A DNA stretch of 64,000 nucleotides, taken from contig CAJUPJ010000009.1 in NCBI GenBank assembly GCA_910588655.1, forward strand, positions 1-64,000. The letters are read 5' to 3'. The notes beneath the pieces are model-generated. The model worked only from the letters and a program-made list of their open reading frames with translations. It was not told the origin of the DNA and made no database searches. Numbering within the stretch: the stretch's first letter is position 1; each line of letters starts with the position of its first letter. Positions 27,129 through 36,589 of this stretch are shown in pieces. Source of the DNA: an uncultured Lachnospiraceae bacterium. Its GTDB lineage: Bacteria; Bacillota; Clostridia; Lachnospirales; Lachnospiraceae. Made by a program: the position numbers and the translations under genes.

Positions 27129-27809
27129 TTATATAACCTTTACCGGACAGGCTGCCTTGACAGTTCCATCTTTAAGCATTATTAAAATAGTCGTAAATCC
27201 TCTTTTAATTGCTGTTAATTTATTATTCTTATAAATTGCAATAGAGTTATTATAACTTTTATAAATAATTCCAGTATGTGAAGGCTTTTCTGGATTAGTT
27301 TTAAATAAAATATTTATAGAACTGCCTGTTTTTATCTTAATAAAGTGGTTTTGGAATTCTATCTTTTTTATAGTATCTGGATTGTGTTTTTTAAAAGTTC
27401 TTTCTCTGGATGGTTTTTCACTGGTTTTATTAGAATTTTTTTTGGCTGGTTTACTGGTGGGAATTATATTTTTATTTGTATGTTTATTGTTATTATTTTT
27501 TGGTTTATTATTGGTACTTTTATTCAAACCAGTATTATTATAAAAAGGCTTAATTTCAGTATTATTAGTAGTATTGTTTGTAATATTATTTTGGCTGCTG
27601 TCTTTTTGGCTATTCTGTTTTTTTCTGTTCTGCTTGTTATTTGTTTTATTATCTATATCATCTATGTTATATGTATGATATGGATTATTTTCTTTATTAC
27701 CTGATGGCATTGTAAAAGTATTACCTGACACATAGCAGTAGCTGGCAGCAGTTATTAATGAAATAATAGTAATAGTTAATAAAGATATTAAAATAAAAAT
27801 CCTTTTCAT
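27129..27809 (-). CDS. Secreted or anchored protein with Asn-rich linker and BIG2-like domain
   Basis: A 226-residue protein not recognised by name. An N-terminal hydrophobic helix (IFILISLLTITIISLITAASY) is an anchor or signal. Residues about 40-150 are low complexity, rich in Asn, Lys, Thr and Ser, like a cell-wall spacer. The last 75 residues resemble one bacterial Ig-like BIG2 domain: strands KIEFQNHFIKIKTGSS, HTGIIYKSYNNSIAIY and KLTAIKRGFTTILIML. It lies 34 bp upstream of the kinase-LRR gene on the same strand, so the two are probably co-transcribed. Confidence 0.6.
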   Translation of the reverse strand: MKRIFILISLLTITIISLITAASYCYVSGNTFTMPSGNKENNPYHTYNIDDIDNKTNNKQNRKKQNSQKDSSQNNITNNTTNNTEIKPFYNNTGLNKSTNNKPKNNNNKHTNKNIIPTSKPAKKNSNKTSEKPSRERTFKKHNPDTIKKIEFQNHFIKIKTGSSINILFKTNPEKPSHTGIIYKSYNNSIAIYKNNKLTAIKRGFTTILIMLKDGTVKAACPVKVI

Positions 27810-27956
27810 TTAACGCATAGTCCTTTCTTTAAATATAATTATTAGTGCATTAAGGTATTTATTAATAACTATTGTAACTTTTTATATATTATAAGTCTAT
27901 TGTGAATATTACTAAAATTTACAAAATTTTATCTACATATGTGCTATTATACAAAG

Positions 27957-27986
27957 CAGCCCAGAAAAATTTTTCTGGGCTGTCTT
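27957..27986 (-). terminator. Terminator of the C39-like protein gene
   Basis: A perfect palindrome, CAGCCCAGAAAAA (27957-27969) with TTTTTCTGGGCTG (27970-27982), 20 bp after the stop of the upstream gene. The flanking T-run is better on the plus strand (CTTTTATT), but the only gene running into it is on the minus strand. Confidence 0.7.
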
Positions 27987-28001
27987 TTATTAATATAACT
28001 T

Positions 28002-30518
28002 TTAATTAGATACATAACTTACAAATACATATCCTGCATTTTTAAACATTCTGTCGGCATTAATAATTGATGTTGTAGTTTTCTGCATTGTATCTGGATT
28101 CATCCATGTTACTGTTGATGAAGTATAACCAGTTATTAATACAGCATGTGAGTTATCTAACATTCCGATTACTGGTTTTTCACCGCTTACAAAATATAGT
28201 ATTTCATCAAGTGTACAGCCTGTCAGGTTTACTGGCTGGTCAAGGTATTTTGAAAGCATTGATATTATAGACTTTCCTTTTAATTCATTAACAGATACTG
28301 TATGCTGTGCCGCCTGCAAAAGCATCTGTGTACATGCTTTTACACTGGATGTCTGGTTTTCTGGATATGATATATTGGAAAGTTCTTTTGAAAGAAATTT
28401 ACCACCACGTTCCCAGACTATATGGGATTTATTATCCATTACAGCCCCCATTTGTTCATCTGCAAGCTGTATAGCTGCGGCAGGGTCTGCCATGCTTGTT
28501 GTAATTCCTCCATATGCGTAAATATAGTATTTCTCTATATTATTTCCAGTATTCTTTAAATGAAGTGTAGTATTTTCAGTAACCATTACATATTCTGTTG
28601 CGTCTGTAGATGGTTTTTTCTCAAGTAAAAATCCAGCAGGAAGTGAAATATATTTTTCTGTTAAAGCTTTATCTGTAACACGTGTTGTTATATTTATGGA
28701 TGGTTTTTTGTTGCTTTTCTGGTTCATTATATCATCATTTGGTGCTGGTTTAAAGCTGCCATTAACTTTCTTGACTCTTTTAAGCCTTATTACATTATCA
28801 TCTACTGTTGCACCTGTTACATATATATTTTTATTTTTATATTCACGCAGTATATTTCCATTACAATCTGATATAACAAGCTTGTATGCTGGTTTTACTA
28901 TTTCACCATTTGTTGCTTCATAAATATCTTTATTTCTTACATAGCCATATACTACATTAGAGTCTATTGTACCAAGAACGGCAATACTTTGTTTTTTCTT
29001 AGATGAAACAACAAGTTTTTTTGAGTTATCAAGGTTTAATATTGTTATATTGCCAGCATATTTTGAATTAGAGGCATCAGACCATACAAAACATTTTGCT
29101 TGTTCCAGCATGACAAAATTATCTTTGGTGGCATTTTCTGTAAGTATTTCATATCTTTTTGAAGCGATATTATATGCATATACTACGTCATTTAATGAGA
29201 AGTAAAATATATTTTTATTGTTCACATAACAGAAGCTGCCAAGGTCTTGTTCAAGCTGTTCATATGTTGTTGAAAGAGGTATATATACACGTTCTGTAAT
29301 TCTGTTATCTTCTGGGTTATAGTCGTAAAGAATTATTCCAACCCTGCCTTCATAATCACCACTGTTAATATAACCATAGACAAGAAAGCTTATCGTCCCG
29401 TCATCATTTAATTTAAGTATTTTAATATTGTGCTGGTCATATTTTTCACGTGTTAAATCCTTCTTTTTATTTTCAAAGGAAAATACTTTATGAAGCTTAT
29501 ATTCAGGTAAATTATAATACCATAATGAACCGTTCCTGACAAATGCAAATTTTTTGTTTTTGTCACTTGATGTTATTTCTAAATCTTCTGCATTGGAAAT
29601 ACCAATTTTAAGTTCATTTTTCTTTACTGAAATAAATTTAGGATTAAATAAGGCTTCCATTGACCTTTTAAAATTAAGCAGGTACATACGGCTGCCCGAG
29701 TACCTTATACGGTAAAATTCTTTAATAAAGTACGTTTCTGTTCCTGTAGGGGTTTCTGCTTTAACATAATATTTTTGTTCTATAGCAGCAGTTTCTATAT
29801 TTATTTCTTTTATAACTGGTATTGTATCTGTAAGTTTTTTTGGTTTTAATTTACCCCATGTAATAAGGTTATAGCTTGAGTTAATTGTTACATCTGCAAA
29901 TGTTGAATTATCTCCTGCATTTGGTTCAAGGTAATTGGTAATATTAAAATCCTTTCCATTATTAAATGTGGCGTCATGGAAACTTTTTACAAAATCAAGT
30001 TTTTCTTTCAGGAAAAAATCACTTTCATAATATTTAATTCTTGTATAGAAATTTATCTTTTTACTAAGGTTAGTTGTAAGAGTTATTTGCATACCATATT
30101 CTGTACTTGTGTCAAGTGCTTCTGTAATTTTTAATTTTATTATTTTATCTTTTTTATCAGAATCAAAAGCAGTAAGTGTATTGGTTTCAATTATTTTATT
30201 GTTTAATATATCACGCAATTCAAAACTTAATTTCTTAATTTTAGTTTCGTTTTCTGTAATTTTCACCTGGAAAGACTTTGAAGTATCCAGCGGGGTTATT
30301 GACTCTCTTATATTTCCGCTGTCAAGTTCACTGCTATACCCATGTATTGTATTAACAGTGTATTTGCCTAACTGTAGCGAAATAATTGGAAATGTTGAAT
30401 CCTGCAGGCTTGTTGCAATAGTTTTACCTGCTGTTGCGTCTGGTATTTCATCTTTAAATATAAATATAGAAAAGCCAAATATAAACAACAGGGCTATAAA
30501 TTTATATACGTGTTTCAC
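28002..30518 (-). CDS. Large membrane-anchored protein with C39-like C-terminal domain
   Basis: An 838-residue extracytoplasmic protein. A membrane helix (FIALLFIFGFSIFIF) follows the start. Residues about 40-700 are strand-rich with repeated W/Y and D/N turns (SLWYYNLPEYKL, NNKNIFYFSLNDVVYAYN), suggesting beta-propeller or beta-sandwich parts. The last 130 residues resemble a papain-like C39 fold: Cys in VKACTQMLLQAA, His in NSHAVLITGY, and VTWMNPDTMQ. The fold match is by eye; activity is not certain. GTG 30518 is the start, 5 nt from GGAGGA; the ATG at 30587 has no such site. Confidence 0.6.
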   Translation of the reverse strand: MKHVYKFIALLFIFGFSIFIFKDEIPDATAGKTIATSLQDSTFPIISLQLGKYTVNTIHGYSSELDSGNIRESITPLDTSKSFQVKITENETKIKKLSFELRDILNNKIIETNTLTAFDSDKKDKIIKLKITEALDTSTEYGMQITLTTNLSKKINFYTRIKYYESDFFLKEKLDFVKSFHDATFNNGKDFNITNYLEPNAGDNSTFADVTINSSYNLITWGKLKPKKLTDTIPVIKEINIETAAIEQKYYVKAETPTGTETYFIKEFYRIRYSGSRMYLLNFKRSMEALFNPKFISVKKNELKIGISNAEDLEITSSDKNKKFAFVRNGSLWYYNLPEYKLHKVFSFENKKKDLTREKYDQHNIKILKLNDDGTISFLVYGYINSGDYEGRVGIILYDYNPEDNRITERVYIPLSTTYEQLEQDLGSFCYVNNKNIFYFSLNDVVYAYNIASKRYEILTENATKDNFVMLEQAKCFVWSDASNSKYAGNITILNLDNSKKLVVSSKKKQSIAVLGTIDSNVVYGYVRNKDIYEATNGEIVKPAYKLVISDCNGNILREYKNKNIYVTGATVDDNVIRLKRVKKVNGSFKPAPNDDIMNQKSNKKPSINITTRVTDKALTEKYISLPAGFLLEKKPSTDATEYVMVTENTTLHLKNTGNNIEKYYIYAYGGITTSMADPAAAIQLADEQMGAVMDNKSHIVWERGGKFLSKELSNISYPENQTSSVKACTQMLLQAAQHTVSVNELKGKSIISMLSKYLDQPVNLTGCTLDEILYFVSGEKPVIGMLDNSHAVLITGYTSSTVTWMNPDTMQKTTTSIINADRMFKNAGYVFVSYVSN

Positions 30519-30691
30519 TTTAATCCTCCATTTTGTTAATATGCATAATATGTATAGTATAATGTTTTCAGGGAAAAAAAACAACACTTGTGTGGGATAA
30601 TTTCCAGTTATTGATGCACTTTTGTCTGCTTCCTGAATATAATAATATAAATTTGTTATATGCTTATATTAGTATTTTAAAGAGGTTTGTT

Positions 30692-31063
30692 ATGGAAAAT
30701 AAGAAGTATTTAAAAGGTAATATGATGACATTTCCACTGGAATTAACAGAGATAGGCAAAGAGGAAAAGATACTGGATAATAAGTATTTGTATCCTCCTG
30801 AAATTAAGGATATACAAATGGAAATTGAGGAAGTCTGTGACAGAATGGAATATGATGGAAGCATGATGTTTGATGAATGTCCTGACAAGGTTACTGTTGA
30901 AAGAGTTGTGAATGAAATGTGCAGCAGAAATAATTATGGGAACTGTTGTGCTGAGGGGGACAGAAAATGGTTTACTGCCCTTATACAGGTTATGCTTTGT
31001 AATGAAATGGGCTACAGGAGAAACAGGAGAATGTGCCATAAAGACAGGATGTTTTCTAAATAA
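30692..31063 (+). CDS. Uncharacterised 123-residue protein
   Basis: A short soluble protein with no motif that I recognise. It has several cysteines (EECPDK region, EMCSRNNYGNCCAEGDRKW, MCHKDRMF) and a basic C-terminus (GYRRNRRMCHKDR). The start 30692 lies 6 nt after AGAGG; the upstream in-frame ATGs lack a site. It is convergent with the next gene, two bases apart. Confidence 0.6.
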   Translation: MENKKYLKGNMMTFPLELTEIGKEEKILDNKYLYPPEIKDIQMEIEEVCDRMEYDGSMMFDECPDKVTVERVVNEMCSRNNYGNCCAEGDRKWFTALIQVMLCNEMGYRRNRRMCHKDRMFSK

Positions 31064-31065
31064 TT

Positions 31066-31509
31066 TCAGAAATCATAATCTATATATGGTATTCCGATAT
31101 AAATATGGACTGGTGTATCTGTAATGGCAATATGGATATTTGAGCCTTGGGAAAGCGGGGCTATGCCGTGGCTTTTATTAAGCAGTGGACTGTAAAAATA
31201 GTAATCATAGTAATTGCCTGCATTGTTTGATGAAACCAGCCTGATATTTTTATCATATTTTTTAAGGCAGGTTGTTATTATACCTGATGCTTCTGCCTGG
31301 CAGCTTGTAACCGAAGGTAATTTAATTTCTTTGGTTGTCTGGTTAATATTTAATTGTTGCATATTGGAAGTTTCAAGAAATGCATTAACAATCTGTGTAT
31401 TGCTATTACTTAAATTATATATAAATTGTGTGGCAGCAGTTATCCAGCAAAAAATACATAAAGATACTCCCAGGCTTTTTTTAAGCCAATGTTTTTTGTA
31501 AAGTTCCAT
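31066..31509 (-). CDS. Uncharacterised membrane-anchored protein
   Basis: A 147-residue protein with an N-terminal basic stretch and membrane helix (KKSLGVSLCIFCWITAATQFIY) and a strand-rich outer part ending HIYIGIPYIDYDF. No family is recognised. ATG 31509 is set by AGGAGGA 9 nt upstream; the TTG three codons earlier touches that site. It follows rsmI on the same strand with a 73-bp gap. Confidence 0.55.
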   Translation of the reverse strand: MELYKKHWLKKSLGVSLCIFCWITAATQFIYNLSNSNTQIVNAFLETSNMQQLNINQTTKEIKLPSVTSCQAEASGIITTCLKKYDKNIRLVSSNNAGNYYDYYFYSPLLNKSHGIAPLSQGSNIHIAITDTPVHIYIGIPYIDYDF

Positions 31510-31582
31510 AACTGGCAATCCTCCTGAAATATATTAAATATATTTAACAGTAATTATTGCCAGTTTTACGGAAATTATGCTT

Positions 31583-32425
31583 TTATTGTTTTATAAGGCT
31601 GTTATATACTTCACGCCTGGATATCCCCCTGTCAGAAGCAACTTGTTTCATTGCTTCTTTTTTAGGCATGCCTTTTGATAAATATATGTCCATATGGCTG
31701 GGGATGTCCATGCTAATCCATTTATCTTTTTGCATGGTTTCAAGTTCTTTTATTGAACACCCTTCAATAACCAGTACATATTCACCTTTTGGCTGGTTCT
31801 GTGTATAATATTCTATTGCGGATGAAATTGTATGTAGCTGGACAGTTTCATGAAGTTTTGTGAGTTCGCGGCATATAGTGATTGTACGGTCTGAAAGCAC
31901 AGAATAAAGCTCATTAAGGGTGTTTTTTAAATGGTGGGGTGCTTCATAAATTATTATTGTACGTGTTTCTTCTTTCAGGGAATTTAGTATTACTTTGCGT
32001 TCCCTTTTGTCATGGGGAAGAAATGCTTCAAATGCAAAACGTCTTGTTGGTAATCCTGATAACGTAAGTGCTGTTATACAGGCACAAGCACCTGGAAGTG
32101 ATGTAACCTGTATTCCTGCCCGGTATGCCTCTTGTACTATTTCTTCTCCCGGGTCGGAAATTCCAGGTGTACCTGCATCTGTTACAAGGGCTATATCTGA
32201 ACCATCCAGAAGTTTTCTGGTAAGATACCTGGCTTTATCATATTTATTATATTCGTGGTAGCTTGTCATAGGTGTTTTTATATTAAAATGGTTAAGAAGT
32301 TTTATAGTATTTCTTGTATCTTCTGCTGCGATAATATCCACTTCTCTTAGTGTACGGATTACACGGAGAGTTATATCTTCAAGGTTTCCAATAGGTGTAG
32401 CACATAAATATAGTATACTTGACAT
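31583..32425 (-). CDS. rsmI: 16S rRNA (cytidine1402-2'-O)-methyltransferase RsmI
   Basis: A 280-residue tetrapyrrole-methylase-fold enzyme that 2'-O-methylates C1402 in the ribosomal P site. LYLCATPIGNLEDITLRVIRTL, IIAAEDTRNTIKLLNHF, DAGTPGISDPGE and PGACACITALTLSGLPTRRFAFEAFLP are all family motifs. It ends the tmk-holB-ricT series, as in Bacillus (yabC). Confidence 0.95.
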   Translation of the reverse strand: MSSILYLCATPIGNLEDITLRVIRTLREVDIIAAEDTRNTIKLLNHFNIKTPMTSYHEYNKYDKARYLTRKLLDGSDIALVTDAGTPGISDPGEEIVQEAYRAGIQVTSLPGACACITALTLSGLPTRRFAFEAFLPHDKRERKVILNSLKEETRTIIIYEAPHHLKNTLNELYSVLSDRTITICRELTKLHETVQLHTISSAIEYYTQNQPKGEYVLVIEGCSIKELETMQKDKWISMDIPSHMDIYLSKGMPKKEAMKQVASDRGISRREVYNSLIKQ

Positions 32426-32489
32426 AATTAATCCATTCCTTTCTGCTTATAGCCTGATATTACAAAGAATGTACTTTTAAAAACATTTC

Positions 32490-33242
32490 TTATATATTTG
32501 GGCCATATATTTCTAAAATTCTTTCTGTATATTTTCCAGGAGTATCATAAACAATAACGGGTGGTTCTATTTTAAGCATAGGGTTGCCGTCTTTTACTGA
32601 CTCTATAAGTACCATGTTTGGTTCTTTATCAATAAATGGATGTACAAGGCACATTCTTTTAGGTTCAAGTTTATACTGGTTTAATGTAGAAAATATTTCT
32701 GCAAGGCGGAATGGCCTGTGTACCATATAAAGCCTGCCATGTTCTTTTAATACAATGGAACTTTCACGTATAACATCTTCAAGTGTACATAGTATTTCAT
32801 GCCTTGCGATTGCTTTTGGCAGACCAGGGTTTTTAAGCCCATGGTTGTTGTTCATATATGGAGGATTAGCTGTAACTGCATCAAATATACCTTTGCCATA
32901 TATTTCTGATGCTTTGCAGATATCACCATATGTTATATGTATTTTATCAGAAAGATTATTTAGTAATACACTCCTTTTTGCCATATCTACACTTTCCTGC
33001 TGTATTTCTAATGCATCAAAGTGGTTTGCTTCTGTTTTGGCAGCGAGAAGTATTGGTAGTATGCCAGTGCCTGTTCCAAGGTCTAAAACATTACCGCCTT
33101 TGCGGATTTGTGCAAAGGCGGATAATAAGACTGCATCCATCCCAAAACAGAATTTTTGTGGATGTTGTATTATTTTGTAATTGTTTATTTGTAAATCATC
33201 TAACCGTTCACCAGGCTGTAAATATAATTTTTCAGCGGACAT
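32490..33242 (-). CDS. tRNA1(Val) (adenine37-N6)-methyltransferase-like protein
   Basis: A 250-residue SAM methyltransferase: motif I NVLDLGTGTGILPILLA and the N6-adenine catalytic motif NPPYMNNN. It corresponds to Bacillus YabB and E. coli TrmN6, which methylate A37 of tRNA(Val). The position between ricT and rsmI matches yabB. The tRNA target is inferred from family. Confidence 0.88.
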   Translation of the reverse strand: MSAEKLYLQPGERLDDLQINNYKIIQHPQKFCFGMDAVLLSAFAQIRKGGNVLDLGTGTGILPILLAAKTEANHFDALEIQQESVDMAKRSVLLNNLSDKIHITYGDICKASEIYGKGIFDAVTANPPYMNNNHGLKNPGLPKAIARHEILCTLEDVIRESSIVLKEHGRLYMVHRPFRLAEIFSTLNQYKLEPKRMCLVHPFIDKEPNMVLIESVKDGNPMLKIEPPVIVYDTPGKYTERILEIYGPNI

Positions 33243-33257
33243 ATATTATCTCCAGGG

Positions 33258-34439
33258 CTAATTGTTATTGTTAAAAGTTTTATTGTTATAACGGTTGCTT
33301 TTTTTGCTGTTATAATGGTTTGAATCTTGTGTGTTTTTATAAGGTCTGCTGCTTCCATAATATTCTTTATGGTTTGTATTATAACTTTTCTTATGGTTTG
33401 TATTGTTATGGCTTGTGCCATTATGGTTTTGCTTATTATATGGTTTTTTAGGATATTTTTTAGGCTGGCGTGCAGGATGTATATGCTGTTCTTCTTCCTG
33501 TGCCTGTGTACCTGTAAGTTCTTCTAAGTCATTCTGTTCCATTTCTTCTAGTTCTTTAAGGGCATTTTCATCAAGCTCTTCATCTGGAAGAGGCATTGCA
33601 ATGGTACTTGCATCTGGATTATTGTTGCGTTTTTCAAATGTAAGTTCACTTGCATGGTATTCGCGTAGTTCTTTTTCATTGTCTTTTGTAATAAGAATTT
33701 TTGCTTTTTGTTTTAATACACTTATGCTGTGTACTATACCTTCGTATCCGTCAATAGTTTTTACTATATCATTTATATGTGGAAGTGTACTGTTTAAATA
33801 TTCATAAGCTTCTTCTTCATTTTTCAGGCAGCACATAAGCCTGCCACATACACCTGAAATTTTAGCCGGGTTAAGTGACAGGTTCTGTTCTTTAGCCATT
33901 TTAATAGATACTGGTGCAAAGTCTGCAAGATATGTGTGGCAGCATAATGGCCTTCCACATATACCTATGCCACCCATAAGTTTGGTTTCATCCCTTACAC
34001 CTATCTGGCGTAATTCTATACGGGTACGGAAAATTGATGCAAGGTCTTTTACAAGGTCACGGAAATCAATTCTTCCATCTGCTGTAAAGTAAAATAACAG
34101 TTTATTCCTGTCAAATGTATATTCAGAGTCTATCAGTTTCATTTTAAGCTCATGTTTTTTGATTTTTTCTAAACATATATCAAAGGCTTCTTTTTCTTTT
34201 GATATATTTTCTGCGTTTATCTCATCATCCTCTTCAGTAGCAAGGCGTATTACAGGCTTTAATGGCTGTATTACCTTTTCATCGTCAATATTGCGCGGGT
34301 CTAGTACAACAGTACCATATTCAACTCCGCGTGCAGTTTCAACTATAACATGGTTTCCTTTATCTATTGAAAGACCCGCAGGGTCAAAGTAATAAACTTT
34401 GCCAGATTTACGGAATCTTACACCTATTATTAATATCAT
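33258..34439 (-). CDS. ricT: PSP1-domain protein RicT (YaaT)
   Basis: A 393-residue protein with the PSP1 C-terminal domain. RicT forms the Y-complex with RicA and RicF, which binds Fe-S clusters and directs RNase Y. Cysteines for the cluster are in GGIGICGRPLCCHTYL and GVCGRLMCCLKNEEE. The last 70 residues are a low-complexity His/Asn/Lys/Tyr tail absent from the Bacillus protein as I know it. Start 34439 has GGAG at good distance. RicA and RicF genes are not in the window. Confidence 0.9.
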   Translation of the reverse strand: MILIIGVRFRKSGKVYYFDPAGLSIDKGNHVIVETARGVEYGTVVLDPRNIDDEKVIQPLKPVIRLATEEDDEINAENISKEKEAFDICLEKIKKHELKMKLIDSEYTFDRNKLLFYFTADGRIDFRDLVKDLASIFRTRIELRQIGVRDETKLMGGIGICGRPLCCHTYLADFAPVSIKMAKEQNLSLNPAKISGVCGRLMCCLKNEEEAYEYLNSTLPHINDIVKTIDGYEGIVHSISVLKQKAKILITKDNEKELREYHASELTFEKRNNNPDASTIAMPLPDEELDENALKELEEMEQNDLEELTGTQAQEEEQHIHPARQPKKYPKKPYNKQNHNGTSHNNTNHKKSYNTNHKEYYGSSRPYKNTQDSNHYNSKKSNRYNNKTFNNNN

Positions 34440-34457
34440 ATCAGTCTCCATTATTGT

Positions 34458-35441
34458 TTAGTCTTTTAAAGCCAGAGATAGTAATTCCATAACGATTTCA
34501 AAATTTACATTAGCATCAAGCCTGGTTTTAGCTTTGTCAATGGCTTTTATAATTTTCTCAATATCTTCATATCCGCGTGTACTTGCCTGTTTTGATATTG
34601 TTTTATATTCTCCCTGGTATAAAAGAAGGTTTGTGTCTTTTGTGACTTTAAACATAAGTACATCCCTGTACCATAAAAGCATTAAATCAAGATAATCATT
34701 TATATTATTCTTAGAGAAATTCCTTATTGTATTGGTAATTTCGGTAATTTCCATTTTATCTATAGATTTTAATAATGAAAGTATTTCTTCTTTCATTTCC
34801 TGGAAATCGGCTGATGATGCAAAGCGGATTGCCTTGCCCATATTTCCCTGGCAGAAACCAGCAGCAATCTGGGCACGTTCAGGTTCAAGTTTGAGGTGTG
34901 TTGTAAGATATCCTGCAATTTCATTATTGCTGAGTGGTTTTAAATTTAATGTAACACACCTGGACTGGATTGTAGGAAGAAGTCCTGAAATATTGTCAGT
35001 AATAAGGATTATTACAGCATATGCAGGAGGTTCTTCAATAGTTTTAAGTAATGCGTTCTGTGCCTGTTCTGTCATTTTATTGGAATCAGGTATAATATAT
35101 ATTTTATAATTGCTGCTGTATGGTTTAATGGATATATCATTATTAAGCTGTTCACGTATATCATCAACGCTTATGCTTGCTTTTTCATGGGTTATATATT
35201 TTATATCAGGATGGTTGTGTGATTTTGCCTGCATACATGATTTGCAGATTTCACATGCATCAATACCATCATTACGGTTTTCACACTGGATTGTCTGTGC
35301 AATTGCATCAGATACAGTTCTTTTGCCAGAACCTTTTTCACCACATAATATATAGGCATGTGATATATTATTCTGTTTAATTGCACTTTGTAAGTGGTTT
35401 TTAACCTGTTGTTGTCCTATAATATCTTTAAAATTAGCCAT
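34458..35441 (-). CDS. holB: DNA polymerase III delta' subunit
   Basis: A 327-residue clamp-loader AAA+ subunit: IIGQQQVKNHLQSAIKQN start, P-loop CGEKGSGKRT, the zinc-binding cysteines CENRNDGIDACEICKSC, and the SRC motif in IQSRCVTLNLK. It works with DnaX and HolA to open the DnaN ring. Start 35441 follows a long GGAGGGGGGAT site. It lies between yaaR and ricT as in Bacillus. Confidence 0.93.
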   Translation of the reverse strand: MANFKDIIGQQQVKNHLQSAIKQNNISHAYILCGEKGSGKRTVSDAIAQTIQCENRNDGIDACEICKSCMQAKSHNHPDIKYITHEKASISVDDIREQLNNDISIKPYSSNYKIYIIPDSNKMTEQAQNALLKTIEEPPAYAVIILITDNISGLLPTIQSRCVTLNLKPLSNNEIAGYLTTHLKLEPERAQIAAGFCQGNMGKAIRFASSADFQEMKEEILSLLKSIDKMEITEITNTIRNFSKNNINDYLDLMLLWYRDVLMFKVTKDTNLLLYQGEYKTISKQASTRGYEDIEKIIKAIDKAKTRLDANVNFEIVMELLSLALKD

Positions 35442-35485
35442 AGTAATCCCCCCTCCAGTCATGCAGGTTTTAAACCTTGTATTTA

Positions 35486-35935
35486 TCAGGTGAAAATATC
35501 AAGGAGAAGTCCCCGTATTTCATCAATTTTACTTAATATTGCAATATGGTCTTTTTCATCTTTTAAAAGTTCTGCTGCTAATTCGTCTAATGTTTCATTT
35601 ACTTGTTTTACTATACCATAAACCCTGTGCCGCCCTTTTTTATCAAGGAAATTTTCACGGCTGAATTTATGTGAATGGCCGGCTATTTCGTTCATGAATT
35701 CTTTAATTAACTTACGGTAAAGCTTCATGTCCCTTACATCCATGCGCTTGCCAAGTTTATATCCCTGCTGTGTTATGTCTTCCATCATAGTGGCAAGACC
35801 GGCTTTTAGTTCATTTTCTTCTAAGGTGTTAAGAAGTGTATAGCGGAAAGAAGTATCACTTTCAGTTACTTGTGGTTTCTGTCCAGCTTGCTGCAGAAGC
35901 TGCATAGGTGTAACTTTTAATTCCAAATCAGGCAT
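35486..35935 (-). CDS. yaaR: YaaR family protein (DUF327)
   Basis: A 149-residue helical protein matching DUF327/YaaR: RYTLLNTLEENELKAGLATM, DVRDMKLYRKLIKEFMNEI and the RVYGIVKQVNETLDELAAEL helix. Its function is unknown. ATG 35935 overlaps the end of tmk by 8 bp, so translation may be coupled. Its position between tmk and holB is conserved in Firmicutes. Confidence 0.88.
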   Translation of the reverse strand: MPDLELKVTPMQLLQQAGQKPQVTESDTSFRYTLLNTLEENELKAGLATMMEDITQQGYKLGKRMDVRDMKLYRKLIKEFMNEIAGHSHKFSRENFLDKKGRHRVYGIVKQVNETLDELAAELLKDEKDHIAILSKIDEIRGLLLDIFT

Positions 35936-36572
35936 CCCCTTTCCTGGTAAAATATTTTGACACATTTTCCCAGATATCATCAGAAATTTTACCAATGCTC
36001 TTTGTGCCATCAATTACAATTATATTTTCCGTGTCTTTAAACTTTTCAAATAGTTCAAAGTATCTGTCCCTTACTTCTGTAAGGCGTTTTTCATTTTCAA
36101 ATAATTCTGTACCAGGGCGTCCTTCAGATATGCGTCCAAGTGCTGTAACAGGGTCTGTATCTATAAATATATGGCAGTCAGGGTGAATCTTCCCGGCTGC
36201 CATAGAATTTAAATCCATAACCCAGTTAAATGGTACTCTTACACTTTGGTAAGCATATGTAGAAAGGATATATCTGTCTGATATAACAGATATGCCTTCT
36301 TGTAATGTTTTAAGAAGCCCGTCATCATCATTTAATATATGGTCAAGCCTGTCTGCTGCAAACAGTGCAGCCAGGGTTAATTCATCTGTTTTAATCCTGC
36401 CTGCAAGACACTGCCTGAGCAGTGAACCAACTGGCCTGCCAGTTGGTTCTTTAGTTATATGGCATATAAAGTTATTTTCTTCAATACGCCTTTTTAAAAG
36501 GTTTATCTGGGTGGTTTTGCCACTTCCGTCTATTCCTTCAAAAACAATGAAATGTCCTTTTACATTGTCCAT
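35928..36572 (-). CDS. tmk: Thymidylate kinase
   Basis: A 214-residue dTMP kinase: FEGIDGSGKTTQINLLKRRI holds the P-loop (residues 13-20), ITKEPTGRPVG is the dTMP-binding DRX-like region, and VISDRYILSTYAYQ follows. It makes dTDP for DNA synthesis. GGAGA precedes the start. It lies 17 bp after the stop of a BIG2 surface-protein gene on the same strand, an odd transcriptional partner. Confidence 0.95.
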   Translation of the reverse strand: MDNVKGHFIVFEGIDGSGKTTQINLLKRRIEENNFICHITKEPTGRPVGSLLRQCLAGRIKTDELTLAALFAADRLDHILNDDDGLLKTLQEGISVISDRYILSTYAYQSVRVPFNWVMDLNSMAAGKIHPDCHIFIDTDPVTALGRISEGRPGTELFENEKRLTEVRDRYFELFEKFKDTENIIVIDGTKSIGKISDDIWENVSKYFTRKGDA

Positions 36573-36589
36573 CTGGGTTCTCCATAAAA

